NCBI GenBank assembly: GCA_029851415.1
Contig: CM056743.1
Span: 91,362,501 to 91,426,500, forward strand
Length of the DNA stretch: 64,000 nt
Origin: Eretmocerus hayati
Lineage: Eukaryota > Arthropoda > Insecta > Hymenoptera > Aphelinidae
Direction: 5' to 3'
Below, piece after piece: positions 11,112 to 23,243 of this stretch. The notes under the pieces are model-generated. The model saw only the letters and a program-made list of their open reading frames with translations, ran no database searches and was not told the DNA's origin. Every line of letters begins with the position of its first letter. The first letter of the stretch is position 1. The position numbers and the translations under genes are program-made.

Positions 11112-13233
11112 GGGTCATTCTCCATAAGCGCGTCATTTTGGACATCTATATTCTGGAGAAAAAAATGGTACTTAAAACTGGCCTGGTGGGTAGGATATCT
11201 CTCATTTTCGCTATAGATCAACGAATGATGCTTTGGCCAACCAAATCTGAACGCACACCAACGTAAAATGAATTTCTGTGTATTGGTAAGCCACGGAGTT
11301 CACAGTACTGACACAGAGTTTACACAAATAACGTGGAGACGCTTCTTATAAAGTGAGGGGACAAATATACTACCTTGCTTGAAGTGTTGGTGTCTGAATT
11401 TGATTATTCAAACTCAAGGGGCAAGTAGTATCTATCATGGGAGTGCGTATCTCGTTCAGTTTGAGCCGCAGATATAGATCAGTGCGCGACTCTCGAAATT
11501 CGAGCACTAAGTGGCTAAACTCGGTACAACAGCATGATTCTGGGCTCAAATAATAGGTGGCACATTCAATGATCAATATTGATGACTATCATTGTTTAAA
11601 AATTGCAGTGCGATATGAAGAAATAGCGAATACGTGAGTTTTTCGCCTTTTCGCGGTCTTTTGAGTACAAGTCGGAAGATTTTGATTTTTTGAGAGAATG
11701 TGTGGAGTGACTTTTCGTAGATTCTTTTGAGATTTACGAATGTTGTTCTCACAAGTTTTCCGAAAAACCCCATATTTCAAGACTTATAATGGAAAAACCG
11801 GGAAGGACGTTAAAGGATGCACGTTTTATTGTTTATTTTCGCCACACCTCAAATTTCAAACAATAATTCTCATTAATATTGATCATTGAATGTGCCACTC
11901 ATCATTTCAGCCCAGAATTATGCTGTTGTAGCGAGTTTAGCTACTTTCTCAAACCAGAAACGTTTTACAAGCTATGGGTGTCTCGTATCGAAATATCGTG
12001 CCACCACATTGCGAGCCACACTTATCATTGGATACAACGGACAGTATAGACAAAGACCGTCTGATAATTTGCTAAAATCGTTTCATCCTACATAAATCCT
12101 ATCCAATGTCCTTAGATCACACAAATCACATGCGAAGGATGATTCACTCAGGACCATACTTAGGCGTGTACTCCTGGACACTCATATTAAATTTGAGTAG
12201 TATAATATTTCCCCAACAATACGCATACATGCAATGAGATCCTCGGATATAGACACAACAGCATACACACATGCCTGCTTCACAGTACTCAATTGATTCG
12301 GATAGTCTGACGATTCCCCCAGGACTTGCACACATGCATCAAGTCTCACGGTGACTCGTGCATTAGCACACGCATACAAGCCTACTCCATCAACAAAATG
12401 CAGAAAAAGTGTCACTAGATGGCCGAATGTGTTGAAACTAGGGCCACGGTGCAATGCAAAAAGAGCATTTGGAGTAGTAGCAAGTATGGGACACGGAGAT
12501 TACAAGACACGGAGTTTACATTTCTGCTTTCCGTGCTCTCTTGACGATTCTACTCACTCTAAAGCTAAACCCACTTATTTGGTATATAGTGTGGTTGTGT
12601 TTGATATATTCCAACAGTTTTGGGGCGTTCAAACTACAGGAGGGAGAAGATAATTGTACCACGGAGTTTACAAAGCAAAAGGGTACGCTCTAGAATTCGT
12701 CGATCAACGCTCAATAACGAGCGATCCTGCAAATATTTCGGTTCCTGAACTCTACTCACCGCTAACTGTGTGTATTATCATCAATTAACACGGTACCAGG
12801 GGCCAAAGATGTTGAAATAGCTACTGAACTTCGCAATTTATCGAAAACAACGAAATTTTGTGAGAATTCGATTACATCACTATTTCGAGTCCCACTGAAC
12901 GCCGCCGCATTGACTGAGTATAACCCACGGTTTGTAGACAACTTTGAAGCCTAACAAATCACCTACCTTACGCAGGATAGCTCATTAACTCGTCAGAGCA
13001 GTGAGAACTTAAGACCAAATCATCGATTTTTCAAATCACAGCCACGGAGTTTACATTTCGACGATGAAACCAGTCGTATCATACCTTTCCCAAAGGAATC
13101 GTGGTCTGCATATACATGTGCTTGACGGGAAATATGTTGTTTTAAGTCATGAATACTTACCAGTAGGCTAGTATATTCCTCTTGAAAATCGCGAGCCATT
13201 ACACGAAATTGACGCGCCTATGGAGAATGACCC
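11112..13233. mobile_element. 2122-bp non-autonomous DNA transposon (Sola-like?) in polB
   Basis: The ends are inverted repeats beginning GGGTCATTCTCCATA, with about 28 of 32 positions matching between the two ends. ATAT flanks both sides (11108-11111 and 13234-13237). Removing the element and one ATAT makes the polymerase sequence continuous, which fixes the boundaries. A 4-bp target duplication with GGG-type ends resembles the Sola superfamily, but no transposase is present, so this is tentative. The interior repeats CACGGAGTTTAC at several positions (12512, 12662 and 13043 among them). Confidence 0.8.
11500..11975. repeat. Inverted repeat nested in the polB insertion
   Basis: The segment around 11500-11590 reappears inverted at about 11870-11965. 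Both arms contain GTGGCACATTCAATGATCAA, or its complement, beside a conserved CAGAAT(C/T)ATGCTGTTGTA stretch. This looks like a nested MITE or a snapback of the host element. Confidence 0.7.
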
Positions 13234-15034
13234 ATATGGCTGGGCTATGACCCAGTTTCTTCCCGAAGGAGGTCTTGAATTCGTGGAAAATATTCAGGAA
13301 AAAGATCCGGACTTTAATGTTGTGCCAGACAACAGTCCAATTGGATATATTTTGGAAGTAGACTTGGAATACCCCAAAACAATTCACGACGAGCATCGGA
13401 ATTTACCTTTTTGTCCAGAACACAAAGCACTTCCAGGCTCCAAACAAAAGAAATTGCTCACGACGCTGCATGATGAGGAACGCTACGTCATTCATTATAG
13501 AGCACTGATACAGGCCCGTGAATATGGTCTCAAAGTGAAGAAAATTCACCGAGCCATTCGATTCAGACAGAGCCCATGGCTGAAGTCTTATGTGGACTAT
13601 AACACGCAGAAACGAACTGAGGCTATTACCGAATTTGATAAGGCGTTTTTCAAGTTGTTCACGAATAGCTGTTTCGGTACAACAATGGAGAATGAAAGAC
13701 GGAGAATGGATGTACGTCTTGTGAATAAGTGGTTTGGCCGATTTAGAGCAGAAGCATGCATTGCCAGCCCCGATTTTCATAGCGTTTCAGTGATTTCTAA
13801 CGATCTCGTCGCCATACAGAAACTCAGAACCGAAATTCTCATCCAAAAGCCGGTATTGTTTACTATTCATCCTATTCTATACAGTTTACGAGACAAATTA
13901 CTCTTTTATATACATATATTATAAGTATAAATCACTATTACAGATATATATATAGGACTAACCCTTTTTGATATATCAAAGGTTCATATGTATGATTTTT
14001 ATTACTAAAAAATGAAGCAATGGCTTGGATCAAGATGCAAGCTTCTCTATATTGATACGGACGGAATCGTGGCTGACTGTGAAGAAGTTAATATTTACGA
14101 AGTGATGGAGAATCATTCAGAATTCTTTGATACATCAGATTATAAGGATGATAATCCTTCCGCATTAGGACGGAAGAATGAGAAGGTTGTGGGTCTTTTC
14201 AAAAATGAATGCAACTGTGAAATTATGACAGAATTTATTGGTCTTCGCAGTAAAATGTACAGTCTGCTCATACAGAATAAGCCACCAATACTCGAGGCAA
14301 AGGGAGTTAAAACAAGCGTAGTGGAAAGGTCATTGACCTTCGAAGATTACAGGAATTGTCTTTCTCAAGGGAATGTCTTCCGACACCACCAAAATACGAT
14401 CCGTTCCAGGAATCACCAGATACATACGGAGCGTGATGAGAAAATTGCTCTGAGTCCATACGATGACAAACGATACCTGATTCCTGGGGAGACTGATACT
14501 CTACCATGGGGGCACAAAGACATACCCACTGAGATTTCGAGAAACCCTCCCATTCAAGAGGAGTTCCTTTCCCAAAGGATGGATCAAGAGCGAACTATTC
14601 AAACAGCTGGTGATAACGAAGTCGATACGCAGGAACAGCAACATACCACGGATCTCGTGGGCTCCTTCTTGGGCGAGGATTTGCTTAAATAGTTCGGAGA
14701 ACCTTTTCAAGTTGGACGAGTCGAGGTCAATACGCAGCATCAGAGATCTGATGAAACAAACTATGATTTGGAGGACATTTTCTTGGATGTGCTAAGAGAA
14801 TTCGAAAAACCTTTCCAAAGCGGATTGGGGAGTGGTCTACAAAACGGTGGTACCTCTGAGCAGGAGCTCAGTCGACTACCAGTTGAGCTAGAGAGCGGAG
14901 TTCTCCCTGCCAGAAGAATTCGTTCATAGATTCCAAAACCGTAAATATAAACATGTATTACCTAAGATCTCATCCGAGAGTATGTATGCTCTTTTTAATT
15001 ATAGATTGATAGAACTCTTATTCATTTTCGGAAG

Positions 15035-15334
15035 ATGGATCTTGACAAATTGAATGAGATAGCCAGTACCACAGAAGAGAAAAAACGCTGGAAGGAGCTG
15101 GATGAGGGTGCAACCTACCGAGTGATTGAAATAAGAAAACTTAAAACAACATACGGCCCGCGTATGCTTCCTATCATTGAGGAAATGGATGGGAAATTCC
15201 AGATTCGGCTCCCTGAACGGACCTCAGTTGCCTTATACGATGATAATCTAACGTTTGAATACTCATCAGCAAAAGCCAATAAGTTGGAGCTGAATATGTT
15301 CAACTCAGGTGATAGCAAATTCAAATTTGTATAA
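15035..15334 (+). CDS. Small Polinton ORF, possibly OB-fold DNA-binding
   Basis: The ORF has 99 residues and an intact frame, starting MDLDKLNEIASTTEEKK. The pattern 'L-x-x-G-x-x-Y-x-V/I' (ELDEGATYRVIEIRKLKTTYG), followed by KFQIRLPERTSVAL and a terminal hydrophilic part, suggests a small all-beta, OB-like fold. It lies just downstream of polB in the same direction, which would fit a single-strand-binding helper of replication. That role is inference from fold impression and position. I do not recognise a named family with certainty. Confidence 0.5.
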   Translation: MDLDKLNEIASTTEEKKRWKELDEGATYRVIEIRKLKTTYGPRMLPIIEEMDGKFQIRLPERTSVALYDDNLTFEYSSAKANKLELNMFNSGDSKFKFV

Positions 15335-15479
15335 CATGTATTCGGAAATAAAGAGATAGAGGAAGCCTGATGAAGGGAGAGATACTGAATGACTCATGAT
15401 TTTTATACTCAAGGAAATTCATTCTTCAAGTATACTAATCATAAGTATTTCACTGGCTGATCTCTACTGGGGAAGAGCG
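15335..15479. other. Short Polinton spacer
   Basis: AT-rich sequence with no ORF. It ends in AGCG (15476-15479), the left target duplication of the solo LTR. Confidence 0.5.
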
Positions 15480-18116
15480 TGTGACGGTAAAACCGTCACA
15501 GCCGTTTGAGAAATTAAGCGAATTCTCTCGTCGTGTCTCAAGCCAGCAGCCTCCCAAAAAACACGTATTTACGTAAAATACGTCTTCTTTTCGAGGTGCT
15601 GCTGTTCGAGATAACGACGATGCCGCATCCAGCACTCGATGCGGGTATGCCTGGGGGCAGGCAACCCGTGCTACATCGGTGTTGGCCGCAACCACCAGCC
15701 TATAGGAGGCTGGTGGTCATCTCCACAACAAACATCAGCTGGTGAAGCCCAGGGCGGCCCACCCGGTCAACATGATTCGGATCTGCCCTTTTAGGGCCCA
15801 CCACTACACGCACTTACCACCGCGGCACCACAGGAGGGGCCCGAGGCCCGTGCCACGAAGAATACTTGGCGAGGCCCTTGCTCCCGGGTGAGCAAGGGCG
15901 GGCGCGATTCGCGCATAAAATTGGTTGCACTTGTGTCCTGAAGTACTGCGTTTGGGGTGGAAAATGGTGCCCGCAAGCACCGTGCTGCATCCATGGCCCA
16001 CCCCCAACAGCTATGCACCCGGCAATAAGTGCACCATGCCGAAATGCACGTTACACCTGCATGCCCCGCACGGCCACAACACTGCTGCTGTCCCGGGTGT
16101 GCCGGGGTGATGCCGCGGATACGATGCCGACGAGATGATACAGGAGTACTGCCGACGGTGTTGCACACCTGGGTGAGTCACCCCAGGGCTATTTGCCATC
16201 CGGGCAGCTGCCCCATACACAAATAGCCCCTCATGCCGCGCTGCACAGCTGATGCTAGGTTATGGGTGCATGCAACACTTGTTGCATGCACCCGAGATGC
16301 ACCAGCTCCTTGCCGACACACACACGATCGCGTACACACTCAGGGGTGTTACCCGGACGAGCACGCACGATGACACCTGGCCACCCGGGTGACCCCGAGC
16401 ACGACGACAACGATGATGACGATGTGCACGCGAGCTCGCGCAGACGACACACTGCCGGGCTGCTGCTGCCGGCGCGGGGGCGCTGCCAACGGGTATACCT
16501 ACCTCAGGGTAGGTTATACCGCATTTTGCCGACCCGGGGGCCCTGATGATACCCGGACATCCACCGCTGGGTGGAAAATGGTATGCAGACGACACACACA
16601 GGCCATTATGTATGTATGTGGACATATAGGAGATTGCCTAGGCAGACTGCGAGTGAATATTATTGCCGTGATGACTGCCCACATAGGTATAGCGTTGCCG
16701 TGATGAGCGTATATAGGTATAGCGTTGCCGTGATGAATACCTATATAGGTATAGCGTTGCCGTGACGAGTATATATAGGTATATGTATACTCGTGTGCCT
16801 GATTGCATAGCGTGAAAGTACGAAGAGTGGAGGCAATAGCGAGTTGCGCAGAGCCTCCACGCTTACAGATGCTTGCCGTGGGTGCGAGTGAGATAGAATA
16901 GGCAACTGGTGGAGGCCAAAAAACAGTGCCGTACCCACAGCCAAGCAGATTTCTGCCGTGAATTCTGTATCTTGCTGACGATTTGCTGCCTTGCGCTCGA
17001 ACGCATAGTTCATAATTAGCGGTGCTCCAGACACCAGAGGGCGATGTTGGCTTTTCGCGGATTTTGAGAGCCAATCAAAATTATTGCTGCCGACCAATCA
17101 GAGAGCCTCATTTATTGAGGAAGAAGAAGAGCTTTGCCGGCAGGAAGCCGGCCATTGTGCCACTTGTTGGATTGCCACAGAAGTGACCAGGCGTTTTTCG
17201 TGTGCTTTTGCCTCGTGCTCCAGAGTTTTGCCGTGGGCCCCCCCAGGAGTCCCGGGTTGCCCACACGACGCCAAGAGTCGGATCTATTATTGAAGGAAGT
17301 CAAGGATTTCGCAAGGATTAATTATCCGAATTGCCAGGATGTCGCATAGCAGCGGTGAGTGGTTTTGATCTTATTAATACTTGGTGAATTTTCTCGCGCG
17401 TCCCTCGAGAGCCTCGTGCGCGCGTACTTGCCATCGTCGGGCTTTGCCGAACCGGACTCCTGGGGAGGCTGACGGTGCTGGAGTGCACCCTGACAAATTT
17501 GCCGAGACTCCAGCACACCCCACCAGTCGCGGGCGTGTCGTGATCCCCCGCGTTAAGGGTGGAAAATCGGTGCGAGGGCAAAGAGACCTCTTGCCTCGTG
17601 GCATGGGAAATTGCCGCGGAGCAGCCATTTTGTGAGTGCTTCGGAGCAGCGTGCTCGTTCGAACTTGGAGTCCCAATTCTTGCCGAGACTGTGTGCCGAG
17701 ATAGTGTAGTGTTTTCTTCTCCATTGTGATTTACAGGAAATTTTGAGAGACATTTTAATGAGAAAGAGACCCTCTTGATAATAATCATTGAATCTTCTGG
17801 AGTACTATTTGTCGGGATTTCCATATGTAGATTTTTGTATCGACCGCGTAGAAGTAGCGTGTACAGAATATAGTGCCGAGATTATTTTCTTATTATAAAC
17901 TGCGATTGAATTATTTCGAATGTGAGCGTCCCCTCTCCCTTCTTTCGACTTTTCAGGCGAATAAGGTAAGAAGAGAACGAGTGATGCAGTAAAGCCGAGT
18001 TCCAGTTAGAATCTAGAGTCGCGTTTGCCGAACTTTGCACGCGAGACCTGCAATTTAGGTTAAGAGTCCTGATTGAATAAATAAGTGTGACCCGTAAATT
18101 CATTTGCTACGTCACA
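15480..18116 (+). mobile_element. Solo LTR (2637 bp) related to element A's LTR
   Basis: It starts TGTGACGG and ends ACGTCACA. It is flanked by AGCG on both sides (15476-15479 and 18117-18120), the 4-bp duplication expected of LTR elements. Both ends match the minus-strand LTR of element A (TGTGCCGGTT... and ...CACGTCACA), so it belongs to the same lineage but a different subfamily. There is no internal coding region, which implies LTR-LTR recombination after insertion. It is GC-rich with several long but shadow-like frames, none recognisable. Its first 20 bases form a hairpin (GTGACGG/CCGTCAC). Confidence 0.85.
16664..16783 (+). repeat. ~31-bp tandem repeat inside solo LTR
   Basis: Four units of the type GCCGTGATGA...TATAGGTATAGCGTT. 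A TATATA-rich repeat occupies a comparable place in the LTR of element A. Confidence 0.85.
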
Positions 18117-18200
18117 AGCGCAGGTGGAGGCTTTTCTCCCTTCCTCAAATTATAACTGATCTTTGTCTATTCATGAATTGTGTGAACTATCAAATCCCAA
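18117..18200. other. Polinton sequence between solo LTR and integrase
   Basis: This contains the AGCG target duplication and the remnant 3' end of the integrase chromodomain on the minus strand (a frame reading LGFDSSHNS after a TGA). Confidence 0.6.
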
Positions 18201-19639
18201 TCACTTAACATAGACTTGATTACCACGTTTTTTCAGAACTTTTTCAACCAAGTATATATCAGGATACTTAACTTTCAGGAGCTCTTGCTCATAGAAACCT
18301 CCGGCTACTGGTTGATTCTGATAATCATGCAAATGATATGTGATTGGTTTTGTTTTCCGAATTTCTCGAACTGTAAATATTTTCGTAGTCCAGTTAGGCG
18401 TGTGACCTCTCTCAAATACGTGTTCGAGCTTGCTCACTCTAACTTTATCACCAACTTTCAGTTTTGGAGGTTTTAAGACTTTATTATCTACAGGAAAAAT
18501 CCTCAAAACTTGTGCTTCGTTTTCGGGAGTAACGTCTTTGGACCTCATAGATATTCTGCGATGTTTCCTCCCATTATATGAAGAAAGGAGTTCTGGAAGT
18601 ATTTTTATCCACTTGTAATTCCCCTGGAGACTGAAGGCTAGATACATGTTTTGCTTAAGTGTGCGATTGAAATGCTCTACTATTCCAGCTTTTTCATGGC
18701 TATAAGTTGAGTACAGGTTTACTCCGTAATGATGCATAAGATCTCGAAAAGTCTTGTTGTGAAATTCTTTGCCCTCATCAGTCCGTAAATTTTTGGGGAC
18801 TCATTCTTGTTGGAATATAGAAGCCATCGCTTTTGCAACATCGTTGCCAGTCTTTGATTTTACTGGAACTGTCCAAGCATGCTTGGCATTCTCTCTCGAG
18901 AACGGCTGCATTTCCGCAAGGTTGGCTTGCCAGGTTTCATGCAGACCACGTATATCATCAGGGCCCCGCAACTCCATAGGCAAAAGTGGCTAAAATTTCT
19001 GCTACGATCCGTGGCCCGAGCGCAGTGCCATCGGGCGGATTTTTACGGGAAGTTGAGTGAGAAGCTCGAGCCACCGCGTGAGCGGGTATTACAGTCTGCT
19101 GCAATCCCACACTTGGCTCGAGCCAAAACTTTATGCTGCGTCTCCACTGAGCCGTCAGTTTTTACAAATTACTCTACGTGAAAAAAGCATTGAAAAAAGA
19201 TTGGTGCAAGAGTATTTAAACTGTCTTATTTACTTAATGATGGGAATTCAAATTCGACGATTTCCTTTTACATGGACCGACCAATGGCAAAGATTCAAGG
19301 ATTTCGGGAGAAGGGAAATTATGGAATTTGACAATGAAATTTATAATTTCAAACGCGCGGCTATTAGATATGATCGACAGTGTATTAGTTGTTCATCTTT
19401 CAAAAAAAAATGAGCGCAGAGTTTTTTTCGGTCATTAGGTTGAAAATGAAAATTAGAATACACTTTCCCAAAAAATACATCCCACTTCTTCAGATCCTGA
19501 AACCGATGAGGACACGTTATGCTAAATAAGTGAATCGAAAGCAAAAATTAACACTGGAACTGGAAAAACAACACTGGAAACCCAGGCCCCTTGGGGGGCC
19601 GATGAACATATGTAACATTTAGCCATTACCTGGCAAACG

Positions 19640-19706
19640 TGCTTTGGTCTAGTGGTACTCCTCCCGACTTGTACCCGGAAGGTCTGAGTTCGATACCCGG
19701 CAGCCG
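19640..19706 (+). other. tRNA-derived (SINE-head-like) sequence in left arm
   Basis: It shows an A-box-like TGGTCTAGTGGTA and a B-box-like GAGTTCGATACC at tRNA spacing, followed by CCGGCAGCC. The acceptor stem does not pair and the anticodon loop would be too long, so this is not a functional tRNA. It is more likely a tRNA-derived pol III promoter. Confidence 0.65.
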
Positions 19707-20146
19707 AATTTTTTTTCGGTTTTTTTTTTCTGAATGTGCATCTTGAAATTTATCTTTTGAACTTCTATTTTCTATTTTCATTAGAAACTGTTGACAAAAA
19801 TTGAAAGACTTCTCGATATAATTACATCGACTCGCATACCTTTAAGATCATTGAATTATAACATTTCGTCATTATCAATGTTAATAATAGTTACTAATAA
19901 TAAATTATTCTGAATTCAATTTTCCCGAATTCCCAGGGTGATAATACAATTAGCAACAATGCCTGTGTGAAAATTTAAAGGACGTGGTCCCGCGGAATTC
20001 TACAAGGAAATTCTACGATAATGGTCCGATATGTTCTGGAGAAATTTACTGCGAATACGGAAATCTGCAAAAGAATGTTTGATGAGTTTGTGAAATCCAA
20101 TCTTTGCGAACAGGAGTTCTTTCTGGTTACAAATTTTGCAAACTTA

Positions 20147-20223
20147 GTTTGTAAATCCAACAAATACAAACCTCACAAACAGGTGTTTGTTTTGCCAGTT
20201 TGTATTTGTTGGTCCAACAAACT
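20147..20223. repeat. Short inverted repeat
   Basis: TAGTTTGTAAATCCAACAAA on the left pairs with TTTGTTGGTCCAACAAACTA on the right around a CACAAACAGGTGTTTG core. Confidence 0.7.
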
Positions 20224-20236
20224 ATTTTTTTCCGTG

Positions 20237-21288
20237 TACCCATCTAAAACATAAGATTCCATGAACATACATGATCGTGAGGAAAATCGGGTTCAAAGTT
20301 CTTATAATTCTGAATAATTGTTATGCACTATTTTGGAGCTGGCGCAGCATCACAATACCTCAATATATCAAACACCCACCTCGCACTATGAATAGATAAA
20401 ATGGAGAAAGAAAAAAAGAACAGAATCTTAATATAATTTTTTATTGGAAAGAAGATTCAGTTCATACAATTTTGCATCTGGTTACGGGATTCAATAGTAG
20501 AGTTTGCATAGAAATTTCTGAAAAAGGTATGAGTAGACCGTAGTGTCAATGATATCATTCTCGCATGAATTATGTGGCTGAAGATGAGTCGATCAAAGGT
20601 TGGGGTTGTGATTATGGTTACTGAAAATGTAACCGACGTGCTTTTTCTAGACTCGATTATGAAACATTCAATTATTAGTTCTCGAAATCCTGACTTAATT
20701 CATTCGATATAACAAATTAATTCATTGTGAAAACGAGTCTGTCTAGTTTGACAATTATTTGATTTTCCAATTTTTTCGTACCTAATTTATTTGATTTTTC
20801 GAATATGATGATCCGAGTTGAATGATTTTTCCGAGATTTTACGGAAAATAAAGTATCCTCCGCAATACCTTATAAATGAATTTCGTAGCCAAATGTGTCA
20901 TTGTACGAACTGAATTTGATTTGAGTGAAAACTTATATCAAAATTTTGTCTTTTTTTCTTTCACTATTTTACTCTGCCATATACCCTGGTATATAGAAAT
21001 GTGAAAATTTTTTTTGGCCACCCATGCAATATATAGATATAGTGACAATGCGATTAGCTAGGTTAGACTTGGCTAGTTTTTGGCCAAAGAGTGGTCACAA
21101 TTTCTACCAGGGTAGTACGAGATTGAATTTCAGACACATTTTGTGGGTGTTGTGCGGTCAATATTGTTAGGTATTGATGCTGCGCCAACTCTAAAACAGT
21201 CATGACAAGTTTTCCGACTTATGAGAATTTTGAACCCGATTTTAACATGATCATGTATGTTCATAGAATCTTATGTTTTACATGGGTA
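20237..21288. mobile_element. ~1.05-kb MITE with ~130-bp inverted ends
   Basis: The left end TACCCATCTAAAACATAAG matches the inverted right end TACCCATGTAAAACATAAG. Homology continues through ATGAACATACATGATC, AAAATCGGGTTCAAA and GGCGCAGCATCA. No ORF. Confidence 0.75.
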
Positions 21289-21593
21289 GGTTTTCATTTG
21301 ACAGTTTTCTCTTTTCTACCCTCCATAGGTCGACAGAAACGCATTTTATCCAAGAATGTGAAGAGCAATTTTCAGTAAAAGATCTTTGGAAGATGAACAA
21401 AAAAGTATGTACCGTCAAATTGGCTAATTTTGGTACGGTTTTGGTACTTTCCATTTTGTTTGGCTTGGAATTCCTATGACATTGACAATACCCACTCCTA
21501 TCAGTAGCCAATCGAAAGCTCACAGTCTCAGCTTTCAATTGACGGGCTACAAAGTTCAATTTGATGTGTCTAAGCCAGATGAGCTGTTAGCAG

Positions 21594-21654
21594 TTTTGTA
21601 AGTGCACCATCAAAGTTAGACCCCGATGGGGCAACTTTGGTACACTTACAAAAA
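21594..21654. repeat. Hairpin repeat (TTTTGTAAGTG...)
   Basis: TTTTGTAAGTGCACC pairs with GGTACACTTACAAAA around CAAAGTT.../...AACTTTGG. Confidence 0.75.
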
Positions 21655-21928
21655 ATTTCAATCTTACCCACCACCATACGGAGGAATCAATTTTGAACAT
21701 TCATTTTTCATGTTCTGAGCTATTTAAAACATTTATATGGCTCGACGCGCAAACTGCGTGTTTCCACGTCTCACCGTAAAGTGGCATATATGCGTCTCGT
21801 GCCAAAAACTTTGTTCTCCACGATGACCTTTGGACGTCTTCGATAACTTTGTTGGATCGGCTTCGCAGACGTCCAACAAAGTTATTTCAAAGAACAAAGA
21901 TTTTTGGTTCTCGACGCATAATATACTT

Positions 21929-22720
21929 AGGTAACTGTGCCTAATTTGCCCTTATTCCCTAATTTGCCCCCACTTAAGTTCTCGAATGTATGCACCCACA
22001 GACCTTGCCACGCTTTTTTTTCATGTTTGTTAGATTGAAGTATGAGAGAATAAACGTTTTGAATCGATCCTCAATGACACGCGCATTTTTCAGAACAAAA
22101 AAAGTGGTTTTGGTACTTTCGACTTTTTTTTTGTTAGTCACTAAAAGCTGTGCCAAACAAAATTGATGCAATCAATTTCAACGTGCCTTAAGTCATTTTT
22201 TCGTCTTTGTCCCAACTTTGAAATGCTTTCTGCAAAATTGCTCAATTCGATTTTTACTTGTTCTACGCCCATATTACTAGAAAAAGTGCAGCGTTCCTAA
22301 TTTGTCCCCATAATCTTTTTCCAAACTCGTTTTTCACTTCATTCAAATATCAATCTCACTCAAGAAATTCAGAAGGGGGTAAAGAAGAGCTACAAAATGA
22401 GCTGAAGTACGTCTTATTTGGAGGTCTGGGAGCCGAAATATCCCGATCATACGCAAAACCCGTATAATCTCATGTAAATAGGCCTCTTTTCTACGTGTGG
22501 GGGCAAATTAGGAACACACTTTTGAAAACTCGGGAAAAATCTTCTTTAGCTAAGATTAAGATATCTCGGGTCCAATTTGTTGAAATTAAACGTGCCTTAG
22601 CTCATTTTAAAGGTCTCAAAACAAGCTTTAGAATGAGTTGAGGTACGTTGGAAAATATGGAGATGAATCAAGATGGCGAGCAAAACAGAAGTAGTGGGGG
22701 CAAATTAGGCACACTTACCT
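21929..22720. mobile_element. ~790-bp MITE
   Basis: The left end AGGTAACTGTGCCTAATTTG matches the inverted right end AGGTAAGTGTGCCTAATTTG. Internal copies of CTAATTTGCCCCCAC and GGGGGCAAATTAGG repeat the terminal motif. No ORF. Confidence 0.8.
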
Positions 22721-22788
22721 TATCCAAGACCTCATAGACCATCACTCGACTCGAGATGAGTTGAATAGAAGCTGTCATAAAAAATTCA

Positions 22789-22833
22789 ACCAAAGTTACC
22801 CTGCCGACTTACGTAGAGTGGGGTAACTTTGGT
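22789..22833. repeat. Short palindromic repeat
   Basis: ACCAAAGTTACCC pairs exactly with GGGTAACTTTGGT across a 19-bp spacer. Confidence 0.85.
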
Positions 22834-23243
22834 CCGATTATTTCATGGGGTTTTCCCGATTTTTCAACCGTTAAAATTCCAAATGCAGTAAATACACCAA
22901 TGTAACGATGATTCCTTCAATATGGTGATATATGTGGTCGAAATGTGTCGTTATTCACCCGTAGTTCGTTCCAGAACACTTCTTGCCAGATATACTAAAA
23001 GGACCGCTTGCGTATCGGTGCTAAATCAGCCTTTTCGGAAAAAGCTTCAATAAATAACTACAGTCATCCACGCGGGATCTGCGTTAGCCCAACACATTGC
23101 TTTATGCGTGTGTCAAGAGGGAAGAATCGGTTTCACATCGATAGAATCATCTACTTTGCCAAACGCAGTTCTGAAAGTCATTTTTTAGGGATGTACCAAA
23201 GTTCCACCCACTGTACTAAAAGTTACCCAATTTGACGGTACTC

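Larger units (their letters stand above)
8423..14929 (+). pseudogene. polB: Polinton protein-primed DNA polymerase B
   Basis: Pieces in order: N-terminal region (8648-9565, with an in-frame upstream extension from the ATG at 8423 broken by two TGA codons); a Cys/His cluster HICQKAF...RDHCH near 10050-10114; the exonuclease part with YLRTDVLLLAD; the palm motif DNNNLYG at about 11095-11111, resuming after an insertion as YGWAMTQFLP at 13235; motif B (FTNSCFGTTMEN) near 13665; and motif C (YIDTDG) near 14053. Two spliceosomal introns fit well: 10115-10187 and 10920-10983. A third lies around 13854-13950, where a TA repeat upsets the frame. Stops occur near 9563 (TAG), 9770 (TAG), 14006 (TAA) and 14690 (TAG). 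After the last, the same frame stays open to 14929. The 2.1-kb insertion at 11112-13233 splits the palm domain. It is not functional. Confidence 0.85.

Noticed and set aside
15791..17724. Many overlapping long ORFs in the GC-rich solo LTR
   Set aside because: GC-rich sequence yields open frames on both strands. None is conserved in the related LTR.
19057..19413. 118-residue ORF shared with 25400-25675
   Set aside because: It exists twice only because the arms are inverted copies. There is no recognisable domain and the ends differ.
19640..19706. Functional tRNA gene
   Set aside because: The acceptor stem does not pair and the anticodon loop is too long. Both copies are part of the inverted arms.
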